Positions 36,437 through 46,183 of a stretch of DNA of 64,000 nt are shown here, piece after piece. The notes under the pieces were generated by a model. The model was not told the DNA's origin and searched no databases. It worked only from the letters and a program-made list of their open reading frames with translations. Each line of letters begins with the position of its first letter. The first letter of the stretch is position 1. Origin of the DNA: Chitinophagaceae bacterium (GTDB lineage Bacteria; Bacteroidota; Bacteroidia; Chitinophagales; Chitinophagaceae); contig JAHBTK010000008.1 of NCBI GenBank assembly GCA_019638625.1, forward strand, positions 62,001 through 126,000, written 5' to 3'. The position numbers were made by a program, and so were the translations under genes.

Positions 36437-36478
36437 TTCTCTGTTTCAGCTAAAATATTCTCTGTTTCAGCTAAAATA
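36437..36478. repeat. Perfect 21-bp tandem repeat (two copies) before the GH36-like gene
   Basis: The 21-bp unit at 36437-36457 (core TCTCTGTTTCAGCTAAAAT) repeats without a change at 36458-36478. It ends 20 bp from the start codon of the minus-strand GH36-like gene, in the 258-bp divergent space before the sigma factor. Direct repeats at this place suggest a regulator binding site; a recent slip duplication is the alternative. Confidence 0.6.
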
Positions 36479-36675
36479 CAGGTCGCCGCGTCAATAATTT
36501 TGAGGGAAATTCAATTTAATAATTTATAATTTAATAACTTAACGTGAGAATTTATTCCATTGAGAAGAAATACCTTCAACAACCAGACCTGATGTTAATA
36601 TAGGATTAATAAATAATTAAAATTGAATGCCGTCCGGAGGAAATAATTGTAAATAGCTTTATCATTTTCAATCTA

Positions 36676-37233
36676 ATGCCTGTCAACCAAATACACATCG
36701 GGAAGTTATTCCAACAGATCCATCTGGGAGATGAAACAGCCTTATGGGATTTGCATACCGGTTATTTTCATAAAATTTTTCGCTTTGTATTTTCTTTAAC
36801 CGGCAACAAAGAACTGACGGAAGAAGCGGTTAATGATACATTTCTCGATATATGGCAAAACAGGGCTGTACTGGATAAGGTAGAAAGCCCGGAAGTGTAC
36901 CTGTTTGTATGTGCAAAAAACAGGGCGCTTAAACAAATAAAAAAACAAGACAACTACAGCAGGCTATTGGAAAATATCCATAATTTTCCCTGTTCTCTGC
37001 AGAGAACGCCGTACGACTTGCTCGTAAGCTCCGAATTACAAATCCGGATAAATGCGGCTATTCAGTCTTTGCCGGTACAATGCAAACTCATTTTCAGCCT
37101 GGTAAAAGAAAACAACCTGAAATACAAAGAAGTGGCTTCCATCCTGGGGGTTTCCGTAAAAACGGTGGAGAACCAGGTAAGTATTGCACTTAAGAAACTA
37201 AGCCAATCCATTCCTTTCATTCTTATTTCCTGA
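36676..37233 (+). CDS. ECF-family RNA polymerase sigma factor of the SusC/D locus
   Basis: The 185-aa product has sigma region 2 (ALWDLHTGYFHKIFRFVFSLTG, EEAVNDTFLDIWQN, about 18-60) and region 4 (INAAIQSLPVQCKLIFSLVKENNLKYKEVASIL, about 115-150, ending GVSVKTVENQVSIALKKL), as in the Bacteroidota sigma group paired with FecR. It is expected to activate the SusC/D genes and perhaps the divergent glycosidase cluster once signalled through SusC and FecR. fecR begins 70 nt downstream. Start is the ATG at 36676. Confidence 0.93.
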   Translation: MPVNQIHIGKLFQQIHLGDETALWDLHTGYFHKIFRFVFSLTGNKELTEEAVNDTFLDIWQNRAVLDKVESPEVYLFVCAKNRALKQIKKQDNYSRLLENIHNFPCSLQRTPYDLLVSSELQIRINAAIQSLPVQCKLIFSLVKENNLKYKEVASILGVSVKTVENQVSIALKKLSQSIPFILIS

Positions 37234-37303
37234 TTTTTTTCTTCTCTTTTGGGGGTTTTTGGTTATAGAAGGTATCCTTATAATTATCAAACGAGATTGA
37301 ACT

Positions 37304-38407
37304 ATGCCCGTTTCAAGAATTTGGGAATTGCTGGCAAAAAAATATAACAATGAGATCAGCAAGGAAGAATTGCGTGAACTGGAACTGTTTTTAACCGAAC
37401 ACCAGGACCGCTTTCAATTGAATGAAGTAATATCCGCCCTGCATGAAATTCCATTACAGAAAATAACCGACCCGTCAGACGAGCAAAGAAGCCTGGAAGC
37501 AATAAAACTGGCTGTAGCGCAAAGTAGGCAACCGGAATATGAACTAACGGAGGAACAGCCAAAAAGAAAAAGCGGCGCACCGGGTATGGTAAGGAGAATA
37601 AGTTTGCTTGCCGGCGCCGTTTTGGTGGCCATATTCATCTGGCTACAAAGGGCAGAGAAACAGCCCGGCGGGAACGAGAAGGGTACAGCCATGAATGAGA
37701 TTGTTACCAACAACAGTTCCAAAAGCACTATCCGGCTGCCAGACGGCTCTACCGTTAAGCTTAACAGCAACAGTAAACTTCAATATAACAAGGATTTCGG
37801 CATAGGAGCACGCGAGATCAGTTTGGTGGGAGAGGCCTTTTTTGACATTGCTAAAAATGAGGCCCTGCCCTTGACGGTACATGCCGGCAATGTGAACATT
37901 AAAGTTAAAGGCACCGTATTTAATGTAAAAGCCTATGAAGACGATTCAAAAGTAGAAGCCGCGCTGATTGAAGGCGCCATAGAAGTTTTTGAAAAAAGCG
38001 ACCCCGAAAGAAGGATATTATTACGCCCCAACGAAAAAATCATGATCGGAAAGACACCGGCGGCACAGGAGGATATTAAACAGGTAAAAGAAACCGGGAC
38101 CGCAAAAGAAGGCATTTGGGAACTGGGACGAATAAAACCCAACCCAACGGACAGCAGTATCAATGAGATCGCCTGGATAGAGGATCAACTGGTGTTTCAT
38201 AAAGAACCCTTTTTCAGCCTTGCCCAAAAAATGGAAAGATGGTACAATGTTTCCATTCAGTTTGAAACAGAAAAAATGAGGGATATGACCTTTACCGGCT
38301 CTTTTGAGAAAGAAAATATAGTAGAAGCGCTGGACGCCCTGCAGCAATTGACCAGGTTCAATTACAAGATTGAAAACAAAGCAGTTATTATCAGTGCGGA
38401 GAAATAA
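37304..38407 (+). CDS. FecR-family anti-sigma factor
   Basis: The 367-aa product has a sigma-binding N-terminus (RIWELLAKKYNNEISKEELR), one transmembrane helix (ISLLAGAVLVAIFIWLQ, about 98-114), a periplasmic FecR domain (TIRLPDGSTVKLNSNSKLQY, FDIAKNEALPLTVHAGNVNIKVKGTVFNV, about 140-235) and a C-terminal DUF4974-type domain (DQLVFHKEPFFSLAQKMERWYNVSI, about 300-365). It holds the sigma factor at the membrane and releases it when the STN domain of the SusC transporter, encoded 223 nt downstream, signals substrate. The C-terminal domain resembles STN and is a known feature of Bacteroidota FecR. Confidence 0.93.
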   Translation: MPVSRIWELLAKKYNNEISKEELRELELFLTEHQDRFQLNEVISALHEIPLQKITDPSDEQRSLEAIKLAVAQSRQPEYELTEEQPKRKSGAPGMVRRISLLAGAVLVAIFIWLQRAEKQPGGNEKGTAMNEIVTNNSSKSTIRLPDGSTVKLNSNSKLQYNKDFGIGAREISLVGEAFFDIAKNEALPLTVHAGNVNIKVKGTVFNVKAYEDDSKVEAALIEGAIEVFEKSDPERRILLRPNEKIMIGKTPAAQEDIKQVKETGTAKEGIWELGRIKPNPTDSSINEIAWIEDQLVFHKEPFFSLAQKMERWYNVSIQFETEKMRDMTFTGSFEKENIVEALDALQQLTRFNYKIENKAVIISAEK

Positions 38408-38543
38408 AATATTCCAATAACTGTTTACCAATATTAAACAATTATTAAAAAAGTGTAAACATCGGATTTTAAATATTTTGATTTTAATGTTTGCTCATTT
38501 AAAACGATATACACATATGAGAACATAAAAGAACAAAAAAAAT

Positions 38544-38603
38544 GGGAGATGCTCGCAACACCTCCCCGTCAAGCAAACTGGGAACGCCTGCAAAGAAGTT
38601 CCC
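38544..38603 (+). promoter_or_regulatory. Two small inverted repeats in the leader of the second SusC gene
   Basis: GGGAG (38544-38548) with CTCCC (38562-38566), then GGGAAC (38580-38585) with GTTCCC (38598-38603), ending 27 nt before the SusC ATG at 38631. The stems are short. With the hairpin ahead of the first SusC gene they suggest structured SusC leaders. No certain promoter found; an imperfect box TATTTTG lies near 38470. Confidence 0.35.
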
Positions 38604-38630
38604 CATTATTAAACTCAACAATTTAAAGGT

Positions 38631-41600
38631 ATGCTTTTTTCCAAAACTAATTGGGACAGGCAGTTAAGTTCCCATGCCCCGAAATGGAAGTTTATTATGA
38701 AAATTTCTTTTATCATTACTACATGTTTAAGCTTGCAGTTAAGCCTTTGGGCGAATGCGCAAAAAGAAATTTCACTATCTGTAAAAAAAGAATCTCTTCG
38801 AAAAGTACTTAACCTGATTGAAAAAAACTCAGATTATCGCTTCCTCTACACAGACGCTCCCGTTTTTGAAACCAACCGCATTACCCTCCGGATAAAAGAC
38901 GCTTCTATAGCCGAGGTAATGAATAAGGTGCTGGCAGGAACAGGTTTAGAGTATAAAATCAACAACAATGCGTTGGTGGTGCTCAGCTTTTCTCCTGTAA
39001 CTGCCTACCAGTCGCAAGCGCTCATCAAAGGAAGAATAACCGATGAAAACGGGAACCCTGTAGCCGGCGCCACCGTGCAGGTAAAAGGAGGATCGCAAAG
39101 CGCCGTTACCGATGGCGACGGAGGCTTTACTATTAATGCAGACGGCAATGCTACACTGATTATCAGCTCCATAGGCTACCTGGATGCGGAAATTGCCATT
39201 GCCGGGAGATCGGTGGTGGAAATAATACTTAAAACCGATCAGAAGAACCTCTCGGAAGTGGTGGTTACCGCCCTGGGTATCAGCAGGGAAAAAAAATCGC
39301 TGGGATACACTACACAAAAAATTGATGGTGAGCAATTGAATGAAGCGCCCGCTACCAATTTTGTGAATAACATGTCCGGTAAAGTGGCTGGTGTTCAAAT
39401 TAACACATCCGGCACAGTAGGAGGCTCCGCCAGGATTACTTTAAGAGGTGAATCTTCTTTCGGAGTAACCGGGAATCAGCCTCTTTTTGTAATAGACGGA
39501 GTACCGGTAGGAAACGACGGAATGGGTAGCAATAGCGGTTCGGCAGACTATGGTAACAGCGCTGCGGAATTTAACCCCGCCGATGTAGAATCCATGAATA
39601 TTTTGAAAGGGCCCGCCGCGGCTGCCTTATATGGTTCCCGTGCGGCTGCCGGAGCAATTATTATTACTACTAAAAAAGGAAGCGCCCGTAAAGGAATGGA
39701 TATAAGTTTCAATACCTATTATTTCAGCGAACAGGTAGCCAACCTGCCTAAATTTCAGAATGAATTTGGACAGGGAAGAGACGGGTTGTACGAAGGGTCT
39801 AACTTTGGCGCTTCCTGGTCTATATATCCCAACGGAGTGAGAGACGGATACGACGAAAGCTGGGGGCCAAGGCTCAATCAGGGTACCCTGGAGAAACAAT
39901 TTAACTCCCCCACAACCAACGGATTCAGAGGAGGAGATGTAGCGCTCAATAACAGGGGCGATGTTATTGCCACCCCCTGGATTTCGTACCCAAACAATAT
40001 CAAAGATTTTTTTGATAATGGGCAGAAGTACTACAATAACCTGGCATTTTCCGGAGGCAACGAAAAGGGCACTTACAGGCTTTCGATGACCTCTTTAAAT
40101 GTAAAGGGAGTAGTACCGAATAATAATTTAGATCGTTACCAATTAAACTTCAACGGTCAATATAAGCTGACAAATAAACTGACATCTTCCATCAACTTCA
40201 ACTACATGAAGCAAAAAAGTACGAACAGACCGGACAATGGATATGGACGGAATACGATGATGTACTTTTTTACCTGGATGACAAGGCAGGTCGATATTAA
40301 CAGCCTGCGGGATTACTGGCAACCTGGTTTCGAGGGTATCCGCCAGTTCCAGTACAATTACGGGGAGAACCATAATAACCCTTATTTCCTATTATACGAG
40401 AATACCCGTGGACAAAATAAAGACAGGATATATGGAAACATTTCGTTTGACTATGCCTTCACAGACAGGCTGAAGCTTAAATTGCGTACCGCTGAAGATC
40501 TGTATTATGATTTCAGACCGCAGCGTACCGCTATCAGCACTGTGGATCAGCCATTGGGGGGATATGTAGAGGAATTGATCAAATTTGAAGAAAGGAATAC
40601 CGACCTGTTATTAACCTATAACGGGGATGCCGCAGAAGGCGATTTTGGCTATACCCTTTCCGCAGGCGCTAACCGGTTGGATGCCAACTCCAGAAGTGCT
40701 TACTCCCGCAACAGCGGGTTGTTGATCCCCAACATTTACACTATCCAGAATACATCTCAGTTGATTACTTCTTCCTCCTACAGTTCCAGAAGAAGGATTA
40801 ACAGTGTGTATGCAATGGCGAACCTGAATTATAAGGGATTGATATATTTGGACTTCACGGCAAGAAACGACTGGTCAAGCACTTTACCCTCCAATAATAA
40901 TTCCTATTTCTATCCGTCTGTAGGGTTAAATACCAATGTAAAAGATATATTAAACCTGCCCGCAGCCATTAGCCAGGCGCAATTGAGGCTTACCTGGGCG
41001 AAAGTGGGAAGCGATACCGGTCCTTACAATTTGTACAACACGTATCAGAACGCTCCACAATGGGGCAATAATTATACGGTAACAAACAGTAGTGGATTAA
41101 AGAACGCTACCTTAAAACCTCAAATAAACAGCACCTATGAAATAGGTACCTCGTTGGGCTTTTTGAATAACAGGCTGGGAGTGGATTTTGCATACTATGA
41201 CATTCGTTCTATCAACCAGATCATGTCTCTGCCAATGGTGCAAAGCTCCGGACAGACCGGCAGGATTATCAATGCCGGGGAGATAAAGAATTCCGGTATA
41301 GAAGTAATGCTGAATGCCACGCCCGTTCAAACAACCGGTGGCTTTAGATGGAATATCAGTGTAAACTGGGCCAGAAACAGGGGAAAGATCATTTCGCTTG
41401 ATCCTGAAATCGACAAACTGGTACAGGCTGCTCCCGGTGAAAACGCCTCTATCCAGGCAAGAACCGGCGAAAGAATGGGAGCTTTATGGGGACCTGGCTA
41501 CCGGAGAGTACCGGATGGCCCTTTAAAAGGTGAAATCATTATTGGTAGCAATGGCAGGGCAATGGCGACATCAGAAGATATCTACCTGGGTAATTATAAC

Positions 41601-42200
41601 CCGGACTGGACCGGCGGTGTTTACAACCAACTGACCTATAAAAACTTTCACCTGAGCTTCCTGTTCTCTGGTCAGTATGGCGGCGTGTTTGTATCGCGGT
41701 TTTACAACAAAGCAGTAGGTTCCGGTCAGATGATAGAAAGCCTGTGGGGGCGCGGTGACCGGGCGCCCGGAACGGAATACTCCGGTTTGTATTATGCAAA
41801 AGGGGCAGCATTGATGCCTGACGGCAGTTATCAACCCAACTCAACAGGTGATCAGGGCAAACTGGATGCAGGCGTATATGGTACTGATGTAAGAAATATG
41901 GTAAAAGGTTTAATGGATCATATTTCCGAAGCACAATTATTCAGTTCCACCTATTTCAAACTGAGAGAGTTGTCTGTAGGGTACAGTCTGCCGTATAAAG
42001 TATTGAGCCGCACATTTGTAAAAACGGCAAAACTTTCACTCACCGGAAGAAACCTTTTGTTATTTACCCCTTCCAGTAACCAACATTTTGATCCCGAGGT
42101 GTCCATAGCCACTGCCGGTGGTGGATTAATCCCTGGTTTTGAAAATATGAGTATCCCGGGAACCAGGGAAATAGGTGTTAGCCTCAATGTGAATTTTTAA
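38631..42200 (+). CDS. SusC/RagA-family TonB-dependent outer-membrane transporter with STN domain
   Basis: Imports a glycan fragment with the SusD partner 18 nt downstream. The 1189-aa product has a signal peptide ending in WANAQ (about residue 44), an STN domain (about 45-115: ISLSVKKESLRKVLNLIEK), a carboxypeptidase-regulatory-like domain (about 130-205: ALIKGRITDENGNPVAGATV), a plug with VTALGISREKKSLGY, LFVIDGVPVGNDG and ALYGSRAAAGAIIITTKKG, then a barrel ending REIGVSLNVNF. The STN domain ties it to the upstream FecR. Divergent to the GH106/GH36-like cluster, so rhamnose-bearing oligosaccharides are a reasonable but unproven cargo. Confidence 0.94.
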   Translation: MLFSKTNWDRQLSSHAPKWKFIMKISFIITTCLSLQLSLWANAQKEISLSVKKESLRKVLNLIEKNSDYRFLYTDAPVFETNRITLRIKDASIAEVMNKVLAGTGLEYKINNNALVVLSFSPVTAYQSQALIKGRITDENGNPVAGATVQVKGGSQSAVTDGDGGFTINADGNATLIISSIGYLDAEIAIAGRSVVEIILKTDQKNLSEVVVTALGISREKKSLGYTTQKIDGEQLNEAPATNFVNNMSGKVAGVQINTSGTVGGSARITLRGESSFGVTGNQPLFVIDGVPVGNDGMGSNSGSADYGNSAAEFNPADVESMNILKGPAAAALYGSRAAAGAIIITTKKGSARKGMDISFNTYYFSEQVANLPKFQNEFGQGRDGLYEGSNFGASWSIYPNGVRDGYDESWGPRLNQGTLEKQFNSPTTNGFRGGDVALNNRGDVIATPWISYPNNIKDFFDNGQKYYNNLAFSGGNEKGTYRLSMTSLNVKGVVPNNNLDRYQLNFNGQYKLTNKLTSSINFNYMKQKSTNRPDNGYGRNTMMYFFTWMTRQVDINSLRDYWQPGFEGIRQFQYNYGENHNNPYFLLYENTRGQNKDRIYGNISFDYAFTDRLKLKLRTAEDLYYDFRPQRTAISTVDQPLGGYVEELIKFEERNTDLLLTYNGDAAEGDFGYTLSAGANRLDANSRSAYSRNSGLLIPNIYTIQNTSQLITSSSYSSRRRINSVYAMANLNYKGLIYLDFTARNDWSSTLPSNNNSYFYPSVGLNTNVKDILNLPAAISQAQLRLTWAKVGSDTGPYNLYNTYQNAPQWGNNYTVTNSSGLKNATLKPQINSTYEIGTSLGFLNNRLGVDFAYYDIRSINQIMSLPMVQSSGQTGRIINAGEIKNSGIEVMLNATPVQTTGGFRWNISVNWARNRGKIISLDPEIDKLVQAAPGENASIQARTGERMGALWGPGYRRVPDGPLKGEIIIGSNGRAMATSEDIYLGNYNPDWTGGVYNQLTYKNFHLSFLFSGQYGGVFVSRFYNKAVGSGQMIESLWGRGDRAPGTEYSGLYYAKGAALMPDGSYQPNSTGDQGKLDAGVYGTDVRNMVKGLMDHISEAQLFSSTYFKLRELSVGYSLPYKVLSRTFVKTAKLSLTGRNLLLFTPSSNQHFDPEVSIATAGGGLIPGFENMSIPGTREIGVSLNVNF

Positions 42201-42218
42201 CCTTCCAAAGAGATAAAT

Positions 42219-43748
42219 ATGAAGAAGTTAAAACCAATATATTTTCTGTTCCTGCTGGTTTTGGCAGGTTGTACAAAGGATTTTGAAAAAATCAATACGA
42301 ATCCGAATGAGTCGGAGACTTTAACCGGCCCCGGATTATTGCTTCCCAATTTGCTGAGAGGTTCTATCAATTACAGCTTCAACACCTCTTATCAAAGAGG
42401 CGTGATCGCCGGCGACCTGATCTATAGTGATTTTGGCAGCAATTACAACAACTGGGTACGGGCCGATGCCCCCGGTTACTTTCTTTGGTCTAATTACGAT
42501 TATATCAGGGAGTTGAACGAGATCATACATATTGCTGAAGAAAATGAGCTGAACAATTTCAAAGGTGTCGCTCTTGTTATACGGTCCTGGTTGTTTCAAA
42601 ACCTTACCGACTTATACGGACCTATTCCCTTTAGAGAGGCTGCCAGCGCGAAGCTGCAGCACATATACAGCCCAAAATATGAGCAACAGCAGGCTGTTTA
42701 CCAGGGACTGCTGCAGGACCTGGAAGAGGCTTCTACTTTGTTAGGGTCGACCAATGAAAATGTTCTGGGTGATATTTTGTTTAATGGCAATATAGACCGT
42801 TGGAAAAAGTTTGCTACGGGATTAACCATCAGGTTGCTGATAAGGCAGTCGAAAAAAGCAGATCCTACCGCGGCGCTTACAAACATTATCAATAACCCTA
42901 CCAAATACCCCTTGTTTACATCACACGCAGACCAGGCAGCACTACAATACATTGCTGATACATGGGGAAATGCTATGCCGTTGTATCCAAGAAGTAATAG
43001 CGATTATGCTACCAGCACGAGGGTAAGTAAGAACCTGATAGATAACCTGAAACAATTAAACGACCCCCGTTTGCCGGTATATGCATTACCTACACAAACC
43101 AGCTCAGACGCCAGCTCAGACCCTGCAGACTATGAATATGAAGGAGCGGTAAATGCAATGGGTCCATTGATCAATCCCGCAAACTACTCTGCACCGGGCA
43201 TGTTATGGGCGCCTTTGCAGTATAGCTCCCTGGCATCGATGAATGCTGCCCAGGCATTGATCGTTACTTACTCAGAAGTGCAGTTTAACCTCGCTGAAGC
43301 AGCAGAGAAAGGGTATATTCCCGGTGGATCAAATGCTGCGGAAACTTACTACCTGAACGGGATAAAAGATCAATTTGAATATTATGCCGGCAGGATTGGT
43401 AATATGTATGAAAATTCATTTCTGCATTTACGCGGCGCCGATGTTATTCCTGACAATAGCTACTATACGCAGGCGAATGTGGTTTACACAGGTACCCAGG
43501 AAGAGAAGCTGACAAAAATAGCCCGTCAAAAATGGCTTTCCCTGTATTTTGTTGGGTATGAGGCCTGGAGTGAGTGGCGCAGGACCGGCTTTCCTGAAAT
43601 AGTAGTAGGAACGCAGGGGCCCGGATATATCGCGAGAAGGGTAATGTACCCTGCAGATGAGATGCGCATTAATGAAGATAACTATAGCCAGGCAGTACAA
43701 TGGCTCGGAGCAGATGATCTGAAAACAAAGGTTTGGTGGGATCAATAA
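42219..43748 (+). CDS. SusD/RagB-family nutrient-binding lipoprotein
   Basis: Surface partner of the SusC encoded 18 nt upstream. The 509-aa product has a lipobox LAGC (Cys18) and opens INTNPNESETLTGPGLLLPN, typical of the SusD-like_2 branch, with SWLFQNLTDLYGPIPFREA (about 125-143) as the usual TPR-like helix and a C-terminal LTKIARQKWLSLYFVGYEAWSEWRRTGFP region where the family has QKxxALxxxGxExWxExRRTG. Binds glycan before transfer into SusC. A strong terminator 60 nt downstream ends the unit. Confidence 0.93.
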   Translation: MKKLKPIYFLFLLVLAGCTKDFEKINTNPNESETLTGPGLLLPNLLRGSINYSFNTSYQRGVIAGDLIYSDFGSNYNNWVRADAPGYFLWSNYDYIRELNEIIHIAEENELNNFKGVALVIRSWLFQNLTDLYGPIPFREAASAKLQHIYSPKYEQQQAVYQGLLQDLEEASTLLGSTNENVLGDILFNGNIDRWKKFATGLTIRLLIRQSKKADPTAALTNIINNPTKYPLFTSHADQAALQYIADTWGNAMPLYPRSNSDYATSTRVSKNLIDNLKQLNDPRLPVYALPTQTSSDASSDPADYEYEGAVNAMGPLINPANYSAPGMLWAPLQYSSLASMNAAQALIVTYSEVQFNLAEAAEKGYIPGGSNAAETYYLNGIKDQFEYYAGRIGNMYENSFLHLRGADVIPDNSYYTQANVVYTGTQEEKLTKIARQKWLSLYFVGYEAWSEWRRTGFPEIVVGTQGPGYIARRVMYPADEMRINEDNYSQAVQWLGADDLKTKVWWDQ

Positions 43749-43807
43749 TGATTCAGTTTAACCGCTTTAACCAGCAACAATTTAAAACACTTAATAATTC
43801 TAATCTG

Positions 43808-43838
43808 GCTGCTTCCTTTCCGGGAAGCAGCTTTTTTT
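43808..43838 (+). terminator. Rho-independent terminator after the second SusD gene
   Basis: GCTGCTTCC (43808-43816) and GGAAGCAGC (43823-43831) form a perfect 9-bp stem with a 6-nt loop, followed by seven T residues (43832-43838). Confidence 0.9.
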
Positions 43839-43943
43839 GCCCTGTATTCAGCAAAACCGAACCTATAGAATCCGCCTGCGGGCATCGGGTTACTCATATT
43901 TTTTCTATTGCGGGTTAAAACTCACTATCTGCCGGGAAAAAAT

Positions 43944-43951
43944 TAATTTTG
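43944..43951 (+). promoter_or_regulatory. Predicted -7 box of the antiporter gene
   Basis: TAATTTTG matches TAnnTTTG. The in-frame TTG at 43949 lies inside this box, so translation more likely starts at the GTG 43982, about 24 nt after the expected transcription start. No clear -33 element. Confidence 0.5.
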
Positions 43952-43981
43952 CGCTCCCGGATACCTAAAACATTCTTACCA

Positions 43982-45586
43982 GTGATACATCATAACCTGC
44001 TTTTGATTCTGGCGCTGTTTTTTCTGATGGCGCTATTATACCTGTTGAGCCAACGCCTGAAAATCTCCTACCCTATATTTCTCGTAATTGGCGGACTGGC
44101 GATCAGCTTTATTCCTGAAATGCCTGCTATCAATATAGACCCTGACCTGATATTTTTGATTTTTCTGCCCCCATTGCTATTTGAAGCAGCCTGGCATGTA
44201 TCGTGGAACCTGCTCTGGAAATGGCGACGGTCCATCCTCGTGCTCGGCTTCGGACTGGTATTCGCCACCTCCGCGGCCATCGCCTACTTTTCAGTAGCCG
44301 TTATTCCGGGATTTACCCTGGCATTAGGTTTTCTGCTTGGCGGCATCATATCCCCGCCGGATGCCGTGGCAGCCACGTCTGTATTAAAAGGGATGGCTGT
44401 TCCCCGGAGGGGGCTTGCGATCCTTGAAGGAGAAAGCCTGGTGAATGATGCTGCCTCATTGACAATATTTCGTTTTGCCCTGGTATGTATCCTCACAGGA
44501 TCTTTTGTGGTAAAAGACGCGTTGATAAGCTTCTCGGTATTATCGGTAATGGGTGTTGTGGTAGGTTTGGTTATAGCGCATATCCTGTATCTTATACTCA
44601 GGTATTGGGCGAAGGCTTCAAGCATTACCACTCCTATTACGCTCATAGCTCCCTATATAATGTACATAGTGGCCGAATCTCTTGAATGGTCGGGCGTACT
44701 GGCCGTTGTAAGTGGCGGACTTTTTCTTTCGTTCCGGTCTACCGACTACCTCAATTATCATACCCGTATGCAAACGGCTGAAGTTTGGGAAACAGTAGGT
44801 TTCTTATTAAATGGATTCGTGTTCATCCTCATTGGACTGGAGTTGCCGGTAATTGTCAACGGGCTTGGGAATTACTCCCTGCGTGAAGCCATATACTACG
44901 CCTTGCTCATTGTTGTTATGGTAATCATTATCCGTATCGTACTGGTATACGTATCCGCCTTTTTACCAAGAATTTTAAGCCCCCGCATACGCAGGGAGGA
45001 AAAAAGCCCCGGGTTAAAACTACCTTTTATCATCGGATGGGCAGGTATGCGCGGAGTAGTTTCACTGGCCTCGGCATTAGCCATTCCCTTAACGCTTAGT
45101 GATGGCACCGCCTTTCCCCAGCGAAATCTTATCCTGTTCATAACCTTTGTAGTGATCCTTACAACCCTCATTTTCCAGGGGCTGACACTGCCCCTGTTTA
45201 TAAAGCTGCTAAAGGTGAAAGAAATTGATGACTATATACCGGAAGAAGAGCAGATTGCCGCCATTCGTTTACAACTGGATAAGGAGGCCCTGCAACACCT
45301 GCAGTCCAACTATTCCTATGAAATTGAACACTATGATGCCATCAACCGGGTAAAAAGCAACCTGGAGACAAGTGTCGCGACGGCGGAAGCCATTCTCGGC
45401 GACAATGGCAATAACGAAGACATAAAAACTGCAGGAGGACTGTCGCAAAAAATTCTGCTTGAATTAATAAATATCCGTCGACAGGGATTGATCGCGATGC
45501 GAATTGAAAAGAAGTATGATGACAAGGTATTAAAGAAGCTGGAGCACAACCTCGACCTGGAAGAGGCAAGGCTAAGCAAGTCCTGA
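43982..45586 (+). CDS. Na+/H+ antiporter, CPA1 family
   Basis: Inner-membrane exchanger of protons for Na+ or K+, for pH and salt balance. The product (about 534 aa from GTG 43982) has about 12 membrane helices in the first 410 residues, with family motifs IFLPPLLFEAAW, LLGGIISPPDAVAATSVLKG, EGESLVNDAASL (essential Asp of the ND motif) and IGWAGMRGVVSLASALAIPLT. A soluble C-terminal tail of about 110 residues, rich in charged helices, follows as in NhaP/YjcE-type members. Start discussed under the promoter entry. It stands alone between the SusD terminator and rnhA. Confidence 0.88.
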   Translation: MIHHNLLLILALFFLMALLYLLSQRLKISYPIFLVIGGLAISFIPEMPAINIDPDLIFLIFLPPLLFEAAWHVSWNLLWKWRRSILVLGFGLVFATSAAIAYFSVAVIPGFTLALGFLLGGIISPPDAVAATSVLKGMAVPRRGLAILEGESLVNDAASLTIFRFALVCILTGSFVVKDALISFSVLSVMGVVVGLVIAHILYLILRYWAKASSITTPITLIAPYIMYIVAESLEWSGVLAVVSGGLFLSFRSTDYLNYHTRMQTAEVWETVGFLLNGFVFILIGLELPVIVNGLGNYSLREAIYYALLIVVMVIIIRIVLVYVSAFLPRILSPRIRREEKSPGLKLPFIIGWAGMRGVVSLASALAIPLTLSDGTAFPQRNLILFITFVVILTTLIFQGLTLPLFIKLLKVKEIDDYIPEEEQIAAIRLQLDKEALQHLQSNYSYEIEHYDAINRVKSNLETSVATAEAILGDNGNNEDIKTAGGLSQKILLELINIRRQGLIAMRIEKKYDDKVLKKLEHNLDLEEARLSKS

Positions 45587-45685
45587 TCAGCCCCCGGACG
45601 ATACGCTGCCTGCCATTATGCGCCCATCTGTTTTTTAGTGATTTTTTAGACTATCTTGCCCGCAGAATCAAAAGGCTTTTACCGG

Positions 45686-46156
45686 ATGGCTGAGCAAAAG
45701 TTAATTGTCTATACAGATGGCGCTGCAAGAGGAAATCCAGGCCCCGGAGGGTATGGGGCTATTTTAAAATGGGGGCAGGTAGAAAAAGAGTTTTCTGCAG
45801 GCTACCGGCTCACTACCAATAACAGAATGGAGTTAATGGCGGTAATAGTCGCACTGGAAGTCCTTACCAAAAAAAAGCTGAACATTATCATCTACTCGGA
45901 CAGCCAGTATGTAGTGAAAGCTGTAAAAGAAGGATGGCTACGCAACTGGATAAAAACCGATTTCAAAGGCGGCAAGAAAAACAAAGACCTTTGGAAGAAA
46001 TACTTCGAGCTGGCAAAGGAACATACCATTGAGTTTGTTTGGGTAAAAGGGCATGCGGACAATGCCTATAATAACCGTTGCGATGAACTGGCAACTGCGG
46101 CGGCCGACGGAAAAAGCCTGCTGATCGATGAGGTGTATGAAAAAGAAAAAGAATAA
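45686..46156 (+). CDS. rnhA: Ribonuclease HI
   Basis: Degrades the RNA strand of RNA-DNA hybrids in the cytoplasm. The 156-aa product is the normal length. Catalytic residues are visible as the first Asp in YTDGAARGNPGPGG (about 9-22), Glu in RMELMAV (about 49), Asp in YSDSQYVV (about 72) and the last Asp in NNRCDELA (about 133); KGHADNAYNN carries the usual handle-side His. I chose ATG 45686 rather than the in-frame TTG at 45656. An imperfect -7 box TATCTTG lies at 45652-45658. Monocistronic, convergent with the next gene. Confidence 0.95.
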   Translation: MAEQKLIVYTDGAARGNPGPGGYGAILKWGQVEKEFSAGYRLTTNNRMELMAVIVALEVLTKKKLNIIIYSDSQYVVKAVKEGWLRNWIKTDFKGGKKNKDLWKKYFELAKEHTIEFVWVKGHADNAYNNRCDELATAAADGKSLLIDEVYEKEKE

Positions 46157-46183
46157 TCGTGGTGAATGACCAACCTCTCCCTT

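Noticed and set aside
36437..36478. CRISPR array
   Set aside because: Only two units, no spacers between them and no cas genes in the window.
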